The notes under the pieces: generated by a model | The model's input: only the letters and a program-made list of their open reading frames with translations | Told to the model about the DNA's origin: nothing | Database searches by the model: none | Source: Chrysophaeum taylorii | Lineage: Eukaryota > Sar > Pelagophyceae > Pelagomonadales > Pelagomonadaceae | Length of the DNA stretch: 64,000 nucleotides | NCBI GenBank assembly: GCA_029834535.1 | Contig: JAQMWT010000682.1 | Span: forward strand, 124,001 to 188,000 | Direction of reading: 5' to 3' | Translations under genes and position numbers: made by a program | Shown here: piece by piece, positions 34,401 to 45,600 of the stretch | Layout of the letters: the number at the start of each line of letters is the position of its first letter | Numbering within the stretch: position 1 is the stretch's first letter

Positions 34401-37400
34401 CACCGACGGGTGTTCCGTCGCCGGTGCCAACGTCGCAGCCCACGAACTCACCAACATCAGCTCCATCGGCGATCCCATCGAGTATGCCCACCAGCAATCC
34501 GACGTCGACGCCCACGTCCTGTCCGACCAATCTCCCCAGCGGTGTCCCGACGTCGTTGCCATCGAGCATGCCAAGTAGCGTACCCACCCACCTCCCAACA
34601 CCGATGCCAACGTCCACGCCATCATCTTCGCCAACAGCACGCCCTACTAACCTTCCCACGGGTGCGCCCACAGGACTTCCCACCAGCTCGCCAACTGGCG
34701 TGCCCACAAATGAACCGACATCCTCGCCGACGTCTGTGCCATCGTCCACTCCCACAGCACTGCCGACAAGCCAACCAACTTCGGCGCCAACGGCGGTCCC
34801 GTCGAGCTCGCCGACCTCGATGCCGACTTCTTTTCCTTCGCCGCTTCCTAGCTCAACTCCAACTGCGACGCCTACCCCGCTTCCAACTCCAATTCCCTCG
34901 TCGTCTCCCACCGAGATCCCGTCGCCAGAGCCCACATCGCACCCAACTAGCTCGCCAACGTCCGTACCGTCCGCAATACCGACCGAGTTGCCATCGAGTA
35001 CTCCGACGTCGACGCCCACAACCTCCCCGAGCAGTTTCCCGACTACAGAGCCTACATCGATGCCCACGGGCGCACCTACAAGTGCCCCTTCCCCGATTCC
35101 GACGCAGCTCCCTTCGCCAGTTCCGTCATCAACCCCAACGAGCTCGCCTAGCAACCTACCCTCTAGTCTCCCCAGTGCGGTACCCACAAGGCTCCCTTCG
35201 TCGTGTCCGACGGCAGTGCCATCAAACTTTCCGACGGCCATACCGACGCTTCCTCCGACGGCGCAGCCCACTTCGCACCCTTCTACTGTGCCAACGTCCA
35301 TCCCCACCATTTTGCCGACGTCGGTGCCCTCGTCCAGCCCCACAAGCGCGCCAACGTCCGTGCCAACACTGCCTCCGACGTCTCTGCCTTCGTCGCAACC
35401 TTCGTCCTCTCCGACGTCCGTACCCACGCTCCCGCCAACGGCCGCTCCGACGGTTCGACCTACGTCGTCACCTTCGTCGCAGCCAACATTTGTACCCACG
35501 AGTACGCCGACGTCGAGGCCCTCTGCTTCGCCAACATCAATTCCAAGTGCTTGTCCCACCGCACATCCAAGCTCTGTTCCTTCATCCACACCAACGAACG
35601 TGCCGTCTCTGTCACCGACTTCGGAGCCCACGAACTCGCCCACAGCCGTGCCTTCGACTCCTCCGAGCAGCTCACCAACGAGTATGCCGACATCGCGGCC
35701 GACATCGTTCCCGTCGAATGCCCCGACCAGTCAGCCAACGACACCCCCGACAAGTGTGCCGACGTCGCTTCCCACTAAGACGCCGAGTGCAATCCCATCG
35801 AATCTTCCAACAAGCTTGCCGAGCACGACGCCCACGGGTTCGCCGACGGGGGTACCCTCGGCCGCGCCCAGCCCCGCGCCGTCGTTCCCGCCAACAACAG
35901 CGGCTCCGACGCCTGCGCCGACCCGGTCGATGATCGGGCTCGCATTGAGCATGCTCGTCCAGGAATCGGCGGCGACGGCGGCGTCGTCAAGCAGCAGCAA
36001 CGAGACGTTCTACGAGTCGTACTGTGGCGATTTTGAAGATTTGGGGATGGAGACGTACCTGCGGCAGACCACAGCCTACATCCTGAACCTGACGCTGGAC
36101 CAGGTCGAATCGGTAACGTGCCAGAACGTCAGCAATAGCACGTCGGAGGCCACGTTGGTGACATCGTTCGAGGTCTACGCGACCGACTGGATGGACCGGA
36201 CCGAGGGCGAGGGCGTCGCGGACGTCGCGGACAAGATCACGGCGATCTTAGAGGCCTCGATCAACGGGACCTTTGCCCAAGTGCTCACCAGCTTCATCCT
36301 CGCGGACCTCAACAACAACAGCACTCGTCGTCGTCTCCAATCGCCCGGCGACGCGTTGGGATTTCTTGACTCGGGACAGGTGACGAGCGTCTCGACGACG
36401 GTGACGGATACCTTTAGTCCGACACAAACGCCGACGTCGGCGCCGTCGGCCGCGCCGACGCCGGGGCCCACGACGAGTGTACCGTCGTTTTATCCAACCA
36501 CTGTACCGACATCAGATCCCACGACCGACCTCCCTACGCCTGGACCCTCGGGCCTTCCAACGCCTTACCCCACGACCGACCTCCCGACGCCTGGACCCTC
36601 GGGAGTTCCGACACTACCTCCGACGACGACCGTCCCGTCAAGTCACCCGAGTCGTCGGCCGAGCTCGGTACCCACCCCCGTGCCCACAACCTCCGCGCCC
36701 ACCGCCTCGCCGCCTCCGACATCCGTGCCCACCGCGGCTCCAACCCAGTCGCCGTCTCTCTCGAAGCACCCGTCAAACTCGCCGTCGTCGACACCGACGT
36801 TCCACCCATCATCGAACCCGACGCTTCACCCCTCGAGCACGCCGTCGGGATCGCCGTCATCGATGCCGACCCCCCTACCGTGGAGCATGCCGACGTCTTC
36901 GCCGACAATCCCGCCGCCCACGAGTCCGCCTTCGACCTCGCCGACTCCCGGACCTTCGATGGAGCCTACGCCGGGTCCAAAGAGCTCGAACAAAAAGAGT
37001 CAGGAGCTGGCAATCTGGGTGCCCTTCGTCATCGTCCTCGCTGGTCTCGTGGCCGTGGCTAGTAGCTATTGGCTTGCGGTGACCTACTTCCAAGACGGCC
37101 CGTGCAAGTACGCCGTGAGGCCAATCAACAACAGACTTGAGACCAAGGACGAAGTCCAAGTTTCGTCGCCGATAAGCGAGAAGGTCCCGGAGATCCTCGT
37201 CGATAAGGCGGCGTCCCCCGCCCCCGCTGCCTTCTTCCCCACCTCTGCTAAGGTCTGCGTCGACGACCACGAACCCGCGGGGCTCGTCGACTCGAAGAAA
37301 GCACCATTCGAAGGCAAGTACCAGGTGCTCTCGCCGCTCGAAGTCCCCGGTAATGATGGCCAGGACTCTGCCTCTACCAAGGAGAAGACCGACGAACAGG

Positions 37401-37460
37401 CAAAGGCCGCGGTCGCCGCCGCCGCCGCCGCCGCCGCCGAGAAAGACAATACAAACAGCG

Positions 37461-37492
<32 letters not shown>

Positions 37493-38296
37493 TCGCCGTC
37501 GTCGCCTAAAACGTTCCTGAGCGAGCCGGCCCAGGCTGCTGAGCTACCTGCCGAGCTATCGGTGTACTTTTCTTGCATCAACGACGTCCGGACCTTCATG
37601 AAGGACAGCACGCAGACGCGCCGCTACCGTCCACCGCCACCGCAGCGGCCGCCGCCGCAGCTCCCGCCGCTCTCGAATACGACCTCGTCTCTCACGCGCT
37701 TGCCTTCGGGCGACAAGCTCCTCGCGCCGGGTCTATCATCTCGGAAGATGTTGAGCGATAGCCGCCGCCATCAGCAGCCGCCGCGGTTGGTCGGTAACTC
37801 GCAGCTCTCGTTTCACGGCCTTGAGCCAGTCAAAGCCTTCGAGCGTCTTTGCGACGAGCAGATTCGACACAGTGGTGACGGTCGCTCGGACGCCGCCGAC
37901 ACGACGCTTTGCGATGACGAGACGACGGCTGAGCGAGCATTGCGCGAGCACTCCACGAAAAACTCGGAAGTCCACGACTTTCTCGAAGAACTTGAACACG
38001 ACTGTCCGGACGACGACGACGACGACGCCCAGCACGGTGCATCGCCCACGCACCACGTCATGGACTCGAACGCGTCGCCTCCAAAGCCCCTGGACGCGCT
38101 CTTGAACGAAATCCAAGGAGAACGATATGGACGACGACAACAACAACAACAACAACAACGCGCGACACCAAAATCGGACGACCCGCCGAGCGGCCATCAC
38201 ATCGAGCGTCGCAACTCGCCGAGACGCGACTCGCTCGTTGTCCGAGACATACCGGCAACCCCGCCGGACCACAACGACGTCACCCAGGGACGTTAA
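25466..38296 (+). CDS. Giant secreted/membrane PT-PS repeat protein (4,276 residues)
   Basis: Signal peptide M-R-F-Y-Y-G-R-F-F-F-A-M-L-A-T-V-A-W-A starts the protein. From about residue 25 to 3,490 it consists of tetrapeptides P-(T/S)-x-x, mostly T-x-x-P-(T/S). A roughly 140-residue non-repetitive domain follows (about 3,490-3,630), with two Cys and several N-glycosylation sequons, possibly SEA-like. A shorter PT-rich stretch comes next, then one transmembrane helix near residue 3,847 (I-W-V-P-F-V-I-V-L-A-G-L-V-A-V) and a cytoplasmic tail of about 400 residues with poly-Ala, poly-Glu, poly-Asp and poly-Gln runs. The layout suggests a heavily O-glycosylated, rod-like surface mucin/adhesin anchored in the plasma membrane; function is inferred from composition. 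ATG at 25466 is right at the signal peptide. The 12.8-kb ORF has no stop, so the repeat is under coding constraint. Confidence 0.85.
25536..35925 (+). repeat. 12-nt coding tandem repeat encoding P-T/S-x-x units
   Basis: Almost every 12 bases begin with CC(G/A/T/C)(A/T)C(G/T). The array runs about 10.4 kb. Third positions vary while P and T/S codons stay, which fits purifying selection on the protein rather than recent DNA amplification, except in the 444-bp block. Confidence 0.9.
30397..33450 (+). repeat. 444-bp higher-order repeat within the PT array
   Basis: The landmark GACCCCGGTGCCAACCTCGA recurs at 30397, 30841, 31285, 31729, 32173, 32617 and 33061, exactly 444 bp (37 x 12 nt, 148 residues) apart, with near-identical sequence between. 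Older, diverged traces are visible upstream: the segment at 27673 recurs at 28561, 888 bp (2 x 444) apart. Confidence 0.92.
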
Positions 38297-38634
38297 TTAT
38301 TGACTTTGGGAATTAGTTATTACTATTGCCTTGTAAACACTTTTTGATGATCAGATCCTCCGGCCGCTTATTAATTTATTTCGATATTCGTAATCTACTT
38401 CACCGCGTACAGTAATTTTTGACCGTCATAGATTATGGATGACGCCTGGGTGCGAAATGAGCAAACGACACGGCGCAATAATTTGGGACCGTCACACACG
38501 ATAGATGATGAGACGCAGCGCCCGGACACAAAATAATGACCAAATCTTTGCCACACCGAGATGATTATTGTAAAACTTCCGTTGGCTCCTGCTAGTGCAA
38601 CAAATCAAGTCTTTATTTTATTTACCCTCTCGAG
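38297..38634. other. Intergenic, AT-richer, with a degenerate 66-bp duplication
   Basis: No gene seen. Two related units begin TAATTTTTGACCGTCATAGA (about 38413) and TAATTTGGGACCGTCACACA (about 38479). They may hold terminator or promoter elements between two plus-strand genes. Confidence 0.5.
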
Positions 38635-39525
38635 ATGAGGATGCGCGTCCTCGAAGATCTTGTTGGCGGGCAGGAGTTCCGCATCGCCGAGACGCTCGAC
38701 AAGGGGTTCAGCAACGCCGTGTACCGCGTCGAGGTCGGCGGCGAGAGCCTTGTCGCCAAAGTGTTCAGCGAGAGCGCCAAGGTGAGATGCCCGGCGGGGG
38801 CGCGCGGACTGTTCGACGAACTCGCCGGCGCCGCGCACCTCGGCCCCCGAGTGCGGAAGCGGACGCCCGACGGACTCCTGATGGAGTACGTCAACGGCGT
38901 CACGCTGACGGCCGAAGATTTGAAGCGAGATGCGTGGGCGGTGGCGGTGGAGAAAGTGGCGCCAAAGTTGGCCGCGGTGCATGCTCTGCCGGTCGAGGCG
39001 AGCGAGGCCGTGCTGTGGCGGGGCATCGACGCGATGCTCGCGCGGGTCGGGAACTTTGAGGGGTTTGGGGATCTCGAGGTGGAGGTCGCGCGGTCGCGTC
39101 GCGTTGTGGAGACAGAGCTCGGTCCGCCGGACGCGTGCGCTCACGGAGACCTAAAACCGTCGAACATCCTCCGCGTCTGCGATGACGTCCTCTTCGTCGA
39201 CTTTGAGCTCGCGGGGCCAGGCTACGCCGCCTACGACGTTGCCAAGCTCTTCCGGACCGAGCCCTACGACGCCCCCGCGGGGTTTTTGAGAGAGTACTTG
39301 CGAGCGCGCGGCATCCCCCGGCAGACGCTCGCGCACGCCCTCAAGGCGACCGCGCTCCTTGAGCCCCTCGCCTGGCTCGAGGCGGTCGTCTTCTTCCTCT
39401 TCATGGCCACCACCACCGCCGCGTCTCCGGACCCTGGTGGGTCCTCCTCCTGGATACGCCTGGCAAGGGACCGGTACCGCGCGTACGAGGCCGCGGTCCG
39501 GCGACAGCGGGTCCGGCGATGTTAG
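38635..39525 (+). CDS. Choline/ethanolamine kinase-like (APH-fold) kinase
   Basis: Predicted to phosphorylate a small amino alcohol such as choline (inference). The 296-residue protein has an N-lobe with G-F-S-N-A-V-Y-R-V and V-A-K-V-F. The Brenner motif is A-H-G-D-L-K-P-S-N-I-L near residue 165. The metal-binding segment is V-D-F-E-L-A-G-P-G-Y-A-A-Y-D-V-A-K-L-F near residue 188. The D-F-E with the following Y-A-A-x-D-(V/I)-A pattern is typical of choline/ethanolamine kinases rather than protein kinases. It is shorter than animal enzymes but complete in motifs. Its TAG stop ends at 39525, directly abutting the stop of the convergent DTD2 gene with no gap. Confidence 0.8.
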   Translation: MRMRVLEDLVGGQEFRIAETLDKGFSNAVYRVEVGGESLVAKVFSESAKVRCPAGARGLFDELAGAAHLGPRVRKRTPDGLLMEYVNGVTLTAEDLKRDAWAVAVEKVAPKLAAVHALPVEASEAVLWRGIDAMLARVGNFEGFGDLEVEVARSRRVVETELGPPDACAHGDLKPSNILRVCDDVLFVDFELAGPGYAAYDVAKLFRTEPYDAPAGFLREYLRARGIPRQTLAHALKATALLEPLAWLEAVVFFLFMATTTAASPDPGGSSSWIRLARDRYRAYEAAVRRQRVRRC

Positions 39526-40470
39526 TTAGGCTAGGACGTAGGGATGGTTGTTCGCGTCGAGAAAGGCTAGGAGCTCGGCGCGGTCGGCCCCCTTGAAGGC
39601 CTTCTTTTCGACGCGCGCGCACACGTTGGTCGCGCCGGGGAAGGCGGCGCGCGTCGCGTCGATCGCAGCCTGGACGGTGGTGCGCCAGGAGGCATCCTTG
39701 CGGAAGCCAGAAGAAGAAGAAGAAGAAGAAGAAAGGGCGTAGGAGGCGAGCATGTGGCCGAGGAAGACGTCGTCGTTGGCGGCGACGTAGTCGCAGAGCT
39801 TGGGCTGGTAGTGTCCGCCGCCCAAGCCGACGACAACCGTCGCCTGCCGCTTCTCGTCGTCGGCGAGGTCGCCCCAGCGACGACCCCCCCAGAGGACCTC
39901 GGCGAGGACTCGGGCCCAGAGGTCGGCGGGGCCGCGCTGGCCCCACTGGTCCCGGGTCGATCCAATTTCCACGAAGCAGCACGGCGCGTCGAGGACTGGA
40001 CCGTGGTGGGACGCTTCCAACGACGTCTCGAAGCGCTTGTCGGTCGCCTCGCAGGCGACGGGGATGCACTTGACAGCGCGCCGCAGCGCGCGGTAGGTCG
40101 GCGCGAGGAGGGGCGCGGGCGGCGGAAATCGGCCGGGCTCGCCGCCGTGCGACGCCTCGCTCCCGGCGGCCACCCCGATGGGGTGCACGCAGAGCGCTGG
40201 CGTGCCGCTCGCCGCTGCATGCCGCGAGAGGAAAACGACCTCGTCGGCGCGCACGCCGACGGCGCGCTCGAACCGCGAATCGACGCCGTCGAGTTGCGTC
40301 ATGCGCTCGCCGTTGGCGTAATGGACCCAGTACACATCCCGCGCGCGGAGGACCTCGCCTTCGGAAGACGCGACGGGCTCCCAGGGCGCGGCCTCGAGCA
40401 AGGCGTTCCGGAGGCTCACCGACGCAACGTCGGACGACACGCTCACGAGGAGCGTCGTGCGCAGCAACAT
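39526..40470 (-). CDS. DTD2: D-aminoacyl-tRNA deacylase, archaeal/plant type (DTD2/GEK1)
   Basis: Removes D-amino acids, and in plants aldehyde-modified amino acids, from mischarged tRNAs (family knowledge). From ATG at 40470 the 314-residue protein shows the D-T-D-2 pattern: V-F-L-S-R-H-A-A-A-S-G-x-P-A-L-C-V-H-P-x-G near residue 80, A-P-C-C-F-V-E-I-G-S-T near residue 170, G-G-G-H-Y-x-P-K near residue 225 and G-H-M-L-A-x-Y near residue 244. A Ser run encoded by (TTC)n sits near residue 250. The end (L-L-A-F-L-D-A-N-N-H-P-Y-V-L-A) is full length. The open frame extends upstream to 41223 across the ABC-F gene, but no homology supports that. Its ATG overlaps the ABC-F ATG in a CATG. Confidence 0.9.
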   Translation of the reverse strand: MLLRTTLLVSVSSDVASVSLRNALLEAAPWEPVASSEGEVLRARDVYWVHYANGERMTQLDGVDSRFERAVGVRADEVVFLSRHAAASGTPALCVHPIGVAAGSEASHGGEPGRFPPPAPLLAPTYRALRRAVKCIPVACEATDKRFETSLEASHHGPVLDAPCCFVEIGSTRDQWGQRGPADLWARVLAEVLWGGRRWGDLADDEKRQATVVVGLGGGHYQPKLCDYVAANDDVFLGHMLASYALSSSSSSSSGFRKDASWRTTVQAAIDATRAAFPGATNVCARVEKKAFKGADRAELLAFLDANNHPYVLA

Positions 40471-42557
40471 GAGGGTTAGTTTTTCGACAAGTCCTTTTGG
40501 ATTGATTATGTTGTTGCTGCCTGTTTTGTGTGCGGGTGTCCTGACGCCGGAGAAGAGCGTTGGAATCACGTACGGCGACACCGCGGGTGCCGCGCTGCGG
40601 CTCGAGGACGTGTCGATCCAGCGCGGGCCGGCCGAGCTCGTCCGCGGCGCGAATTGGGAGGTGATGCCGCGCGAGAGATGGGGCCTCGTCGGGTGCGTGC
40701 GGCGTGCGTGCGTGGTGACTGAGACGCAGGGCGAACGGGTGCGGGAAGAGTAGCCTGCTCGGGGTGGTGCTGGGGCTGTGGCCGGCGGCAAGCGGGCGCG
40801 CGGTCGTGAAGCGAGGGTGCGCGGTCGGGTACCTCGAGCAGACGGCGGCGTCGAGGTCGGAGCGGAGCGTACGTTCCGAGGCGATGTCGCGGATGGGCGG
40901 GGTGCGTCGCGCGATCGGCGCGCTGGAAGGCGCGAGCCGGCGGGTCGCCGAAGGCGACACGAGTCGCGCGGCTCTCGCGTCGCTGGGCGCGGCGCAGGAC
41001 GCGGCGTCGCGAGTCGAAGAAGAAGCCGAGGCGCGGGCGTCTCGCATCCTGTCGGGCCTCGGATTCGACGTATCCGTCGACCTCGAGAGACCCTGCGCGG
41101 AATTTTCCGGGGGCTGGCAGATGCGGATCGGGCTCGCGAGGTTGCTGCTCTCGGATCCCGAGCTGTGCGTGCTCGACGAGCCGACGAATCACCTCGACGC
41201 TGCCGCGCGACGCTGGCTGGCATCCTACCTGAGCGCCTACGACGGTACTCTGGTGATCGCGAGCCACGACGCGGCGATGCTTGGGGAGGTGTGCGACTCG
41301 ATCGCCGAGATCTCGGCCGCGGGCACGTTGGACGTCTACAAAACGTGCTCGTACGACGGCTGGTTGTCGGCGCGCGAGGCGCGGCGCGCGGCGGCGATCT
41401 CGGCGTACGAGCGCCAGGCCCGGCGTGCCGAGGAGCTCCGGACGTTCATCGACAAGTACGGGGCCAAGGCCTCCAAGGCCGCGCAGGCGAAGGACAGGGA
41501 GAAGAAGTTGGCGCGGCTCGAGGAGGCGCCCTCGGTCGTCGCCAAAGCCTGGCGGCCGTCGCTGGTGCTGCCCGAGCCGCCGGCTTGCGGCGACACGCCC
41601 GTCGCGCTCGTGGGGGCGAGCATAGCCTACGGCGAGGAGGTGGTCGTGTCCGGCGACGCGAGCATCGAGCGGGGGATGCGGCTCGCGGTGAGGGGCGCGA
41701 ACGGCGCGGGCAAGTCGACTCTAGCCAAGGCGATCGCGGGCGTCCATCCGGTCGCGCGGGGAGAGCGGCGCCTCGACGCGCGAGCGCGCATCGGGTACTT
41801 CGCGCAGGACTCCTCGCAGCACCTCGACGCGACGCGGACGGCCCTCGACGCGTGCGTATCGCTCGCCAGAACCGGAGGCGAGTCGCTCGCTTCCGAGGCG
41901 AGAGCGCGACAGGTTCTGGGGGCGCTCGGGATCCGCGGCGACGCGGCCCTCCGGACCGTCGGGTCTCTCTCAGGTGGCGAAAAGGCCCGCGTCGCCTTGG
42001 CGGTATTTGCGCTCCTTCCGTGCAACGTTTACGTCCTCGACGAACCGTCGAATCACCTCGACGTCGACGTCGCGAGCGCCCTCGCCGACGCGCTCAACGC
42101 CTTCCAGGGCGGCGCTCTAGTGGTCGTCTCGCACGACCGCGCCTTCGTCGACAAGCTCCGCCCGACCCACGTCGCGACCGTCAAGGACAAGAGGGTTTTT
42201 GTTGAAGCCCGCGGAATCCGAGATTCTGACTGGCTCGTGTCGTCCATCGACGAGCGGCCCCCTCGAAGAAGAGAAGAAGAAGAAGAAGAAGAAGAAGAAG
42301 GTCCGCGGCCCGCGAAGCCTGGAGACGCGGCCCGCCGGAGGCGACGCTACAACGCCCCCAAGCTCATCGCCAAGGTCGAAGCGAAAATCCAAACCGTCGA
42401 GGCCGACGCCGCCGCCCTCGACGCAGAGATGGTTGCTGCCGGCGCCGACGCCGGGAAGCTCCTCGACCTCGCCGAGAGACGAGACGCCCTCCAGCTCGAG
42501 TTGGACGCCCTCTACGCGGAATGGGAGGACCTCGAGGCCCTCCAGTTGGAAGGGTGA
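40469..42557 (+). CDS. ABC-F family ATPase, with a 37-bp intron in Walker A
   Basis: Soluble twin-ABC protein; members act on ribosomes in translation. Exons 40469-40692 and 40730-42557 give 683 residues. Splicing produces a complete first Walker A (G-A-N-G-C-G-K-S-S); unspliced, the frame ends at 40753. First ABC signature F-S-G-G-W-Q-M and Walker B L-C-V-L-D-E-P-T-N-H-L-D. A charged inter-domain linker follows (A-K-A-S-K-A-A-Q-A-K-D-R-E-K-K). Second domain: G-A-N-G-A-G-K-S-T, L-S-G-G-E-K-A-R-V and Y-V-L-D-E-P-S-N-H-L-D. The C-terminus is a basic/acidic low-complexity stretch and a coiled coil. The N-terminus (G-L-I-M-L-L-L-P-V-L-C-A-G) is signal-peptide-like, unusual for ABC-F and possibly the start of a plastid-targeting leader; ATG 40508 is an alternative start. 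Confidence 0.88.
40693..40729 (+). other. Predicted 37-bp intron in the ABC-F gene
   Basis: GTGCGTGCGG...GACTGAGACGCAG. It lies exactly between G-L-V-G and A-N-G-C-G-K-S-S; removing it restores Walker A in frame. TGACTGAG near the 3' end could be the branch site. Confidence 0.8.
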
Positions 42558-42627
42558 TTTTTTTAATTATCATAAGTGTGTTGTTGGAAAGAAGGAATAC
42601 TCCTCCATCCATGCCATGGGGAGTCTT

Positions 42628-45600
42628 TTAGTATTGGAACTCCTCGTCCTTGAAGATGTCATCGAAGATGAAGACGGCGCGCGCCTTATTAACCCCCCGA
42701 CTACTACTCCGACGTCCACCGTTTTGGTTTTGGTTTTGGTTTTTGTTTTGGGGGAGGTCGAGGTCCTCTTCGTCTTCTTCGATGGGAATAACACCACGCT
42801 CTTCAATCCGACTGGTGGTGCGAAGCACACTCGGCCTGCGGGGCCTGACCCGCAACGACGCCCTCTGACTCTCGACATCATCGTCGTCCTCGTGAAAGAC
42901 GAACTCGGCGTCGGCGCTCGGTCGGCCGATTTGTTGTTGCGGCGGCGGCGACGACATCATTCGACTTCGCCTCGGCGCGGGGCTACTGTGACGGCGGTCG
43001 TCGTCGTTTCGGTCATACCTGACGGGCTCGAAGAAGAAGCGGCGCCGCTTCGACGGTTTCGTGAATTCGCGTTTGTTGTCGTCGTCGTCGTCGTCGTCCG
43101 CGGCGAAAGATTCGGGGGCTTTGACCTCCTCAGCGAGCATCATGTGGACCTTGTGACTCCTCGGAGCGTCATCTTCCGCGTGGAACCGGTGGTGCCACGG
43201 AGCAGCAGCAGCAGCAGCGGCGGCGGCGGCTGCGGCGAAGCCCTCGCCGAACGCGGAGAGGCGCCGGCTCGGACGACGAAAACAGACGGCGTCTCGGGGG
43301 CTCTGAGGCTGCGAGGCGGCGGGAAAGAGCTTTAGAGCCGCGCTGAGGGTCGCCCCCCGGAGGCTCGGCGGCATCAAGCGCTGGAGGACTTGGTGATTGC
43401 GCCACGCGCGCTGAAGCAAGACGGCAAGCTTGGTGGCGCGCGCGCGGTCGCGGCGGCGGAGGTGCGTTGGGTTCGAAGAGACGAGCTTGTCGAAGAACGA
43501 GATAAAGTCGCGCCTTTGGGCCAAGGGACAATGGGTGAGCCAAAACAAGAGGCTCGAGCGGTCGATTTTCTCGATGCACTTGCTGTTTCGGAAGCCCTCG
43601 AAGTATTGGGAAAAGAACTCGGCCTTGGTGAGGAGGGCGAGCGCGCGTCCGAGGACGACGCGCTGGTCGTCCGTGCATTCGAGGAGCATGTCGAGGGTCG
43701 CTGGGAAGTTTTCGTCCAACTTTCTGTAAAATTTCGCCTCGTAGGAGTTGCTGTAGTTGTTGGTGGTTGAGGCGTCGGAAACGTAGGGCGCGACGAAGCG
43801 GTCCACGCGGCGCAGTTCGTCGACGTCGGCGTCGAAGGACGTGAGGTAGTTTCCCTTAATGGTTTCGAGGAGTTCGAGATGGCGACCGAGGCGCTGCTGG
43901 GCGTGCGTTCGATTCGCGACCTCGCGGGCTTCGAGTCGCGTGACGACGACAGCGCACGCGAGGTACGAAAGTTGCATCCCGAAAAAGACGGCCTGGAAGG
44001 CGACTTTTTCGCCGTTGGTTTCGTCGAGGGTAAACCAGCCGCCCAGGACGATGGTGACGATGCAGACGCAGAGTCCGCTGAGTTCGAAGATGTTTCGGAC
44101 TGGCTCGAGGCACGGTCGTACGCGCGAATGTTCCGTGGCGAGGAATAAAAGCACGACGACGGCGACGATGCCTTGGGTCAACGGGCTGAACCACAACATT
44201 ATGGATATGGTGCAGAGGATGCCCTGCTTGAGGAACTTGACGACCCCCCAGTAGAGGGCGTTGGCGTGGTAGGACTTGAACAAAAACCCGTAGACGTCGA
44301 GGGTCTCGACGTTGCAGAGTTGGTTTTTTGTCCATAATCTCGTGAGTTCGAGGACGACGAAGGTCGGAATGCCGATCACGACGACGAGCATGTAGCAGAT
44401 GGCGAAGATCTGGCGCGTTCTGGCCGAGGGAGTTCCGCATTTGAAGGCAGGTTGCTCGGCGAGGACGGGGTGGCGGCCGGAGAACTTGCGGCACGTAAAC
44501 GCGCTCTGGCACGTAGCGATGAGAGCGGGATAAGATCCGAACAAGAACGCGAGCGTCGAGCCGAGCGCCGACCGCCAATTCCCGCGCGCCACCAGGGCGG
44601 CCCAGCCAAACCTGACGATCGCGTAGACGATCGGCATTGCGAGCATGAGCCAGAAGGAATGGGCATACCCCCACTTGGGGATCGCGCAGTTGGGCGAGTA
44701 GGTGTCGACGTCGAACAAGCAGAGGAAGTAAAAGACGAAGTAATAGTTGATGGAGACGGGCCAGTTGAAGCGGAAGTTGGCGATGAGACCGAGGTCCTGG
44801 TATACGTCGAGGACGAGGTCGAGAAGGTGATAGGTCGGGCGGATGACCTCGGTGATGAGGATGAACGACGACAAGAGGACGAGCCAGCAAAAGACGGTGA
44901 AGACGTATCTGTTCGTGCCGGGAGGACACTTGATGTTGAGGTTAGCGATTTGGAAATATCGTCGTAGTCCCTCGCGGCCCCGCCCCCTCGTCGAGGTTGC
45001 TTCGCAGAGCGGGGCCTTGTGGGAGGCCCCGGGCGTGCACCAGGACCTCGCCGACGACTTGAGTCTGATCGCCTCGCCCGCGGCGTCGAGGCAGGTGTTG
45101 TTGTTGCGCGTGCTCGCGTACTCGCCGGCGCACTCGACGGGCCCCGTTCCTCCGGCGCAATAGAAGGAATATCGACATCGGTAGGTCGTTGCCTCCTTGT
45201 CGGTTTTTCGGTGGTCCATCCAGTGCGCGGACTTTGGGTACGGCTGCGTCAAGCCGCCGTCGCAGTTGGCCTCGAGGTTGCGACACGAGACGCAGCCCGC
45301 TGTTGGATCGATAGGCCATTGCCGCGAATAGGCGTTTTCCTGGCAGATGCACTCGGTGACGTTGGTGCTCCCGACCCCCGGGACCTTGGCAAACGGCCCG
45401 CACTCCGTGCACGAGGTCGCCCCTACGGTATCGCCGTAAGAGAACGAGTCGCACAGCGAACAGCTGTCCGAGCCGTTGTCCGGCTTGTAACGCCCCGCAG
45501 GGCAGACGACACACTCCCGGAACTCGCCGTAATACCCCGGGGGGCACTCGATCGACACCACGTCCGAGGGGGGTTCGGTTTTCCCGCTCGGAAACACAAA

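Noticed and set aside
30148-35643. 1,831-codon antisense ORF (V-G-x-D/E-V-G repeats)
   Set aside because: Mirror of the PT repeat: the antisense of P-T/S-x-x codons is stop-free. There is no signal peptide or unique domain, while the sense strand has both.
40471-41223. Upstream extension of the DTD2 frame across the ABC-F gene
   Set aside because: Low-complexity Arg/Pro translation, antisense to a clear ABC domain.
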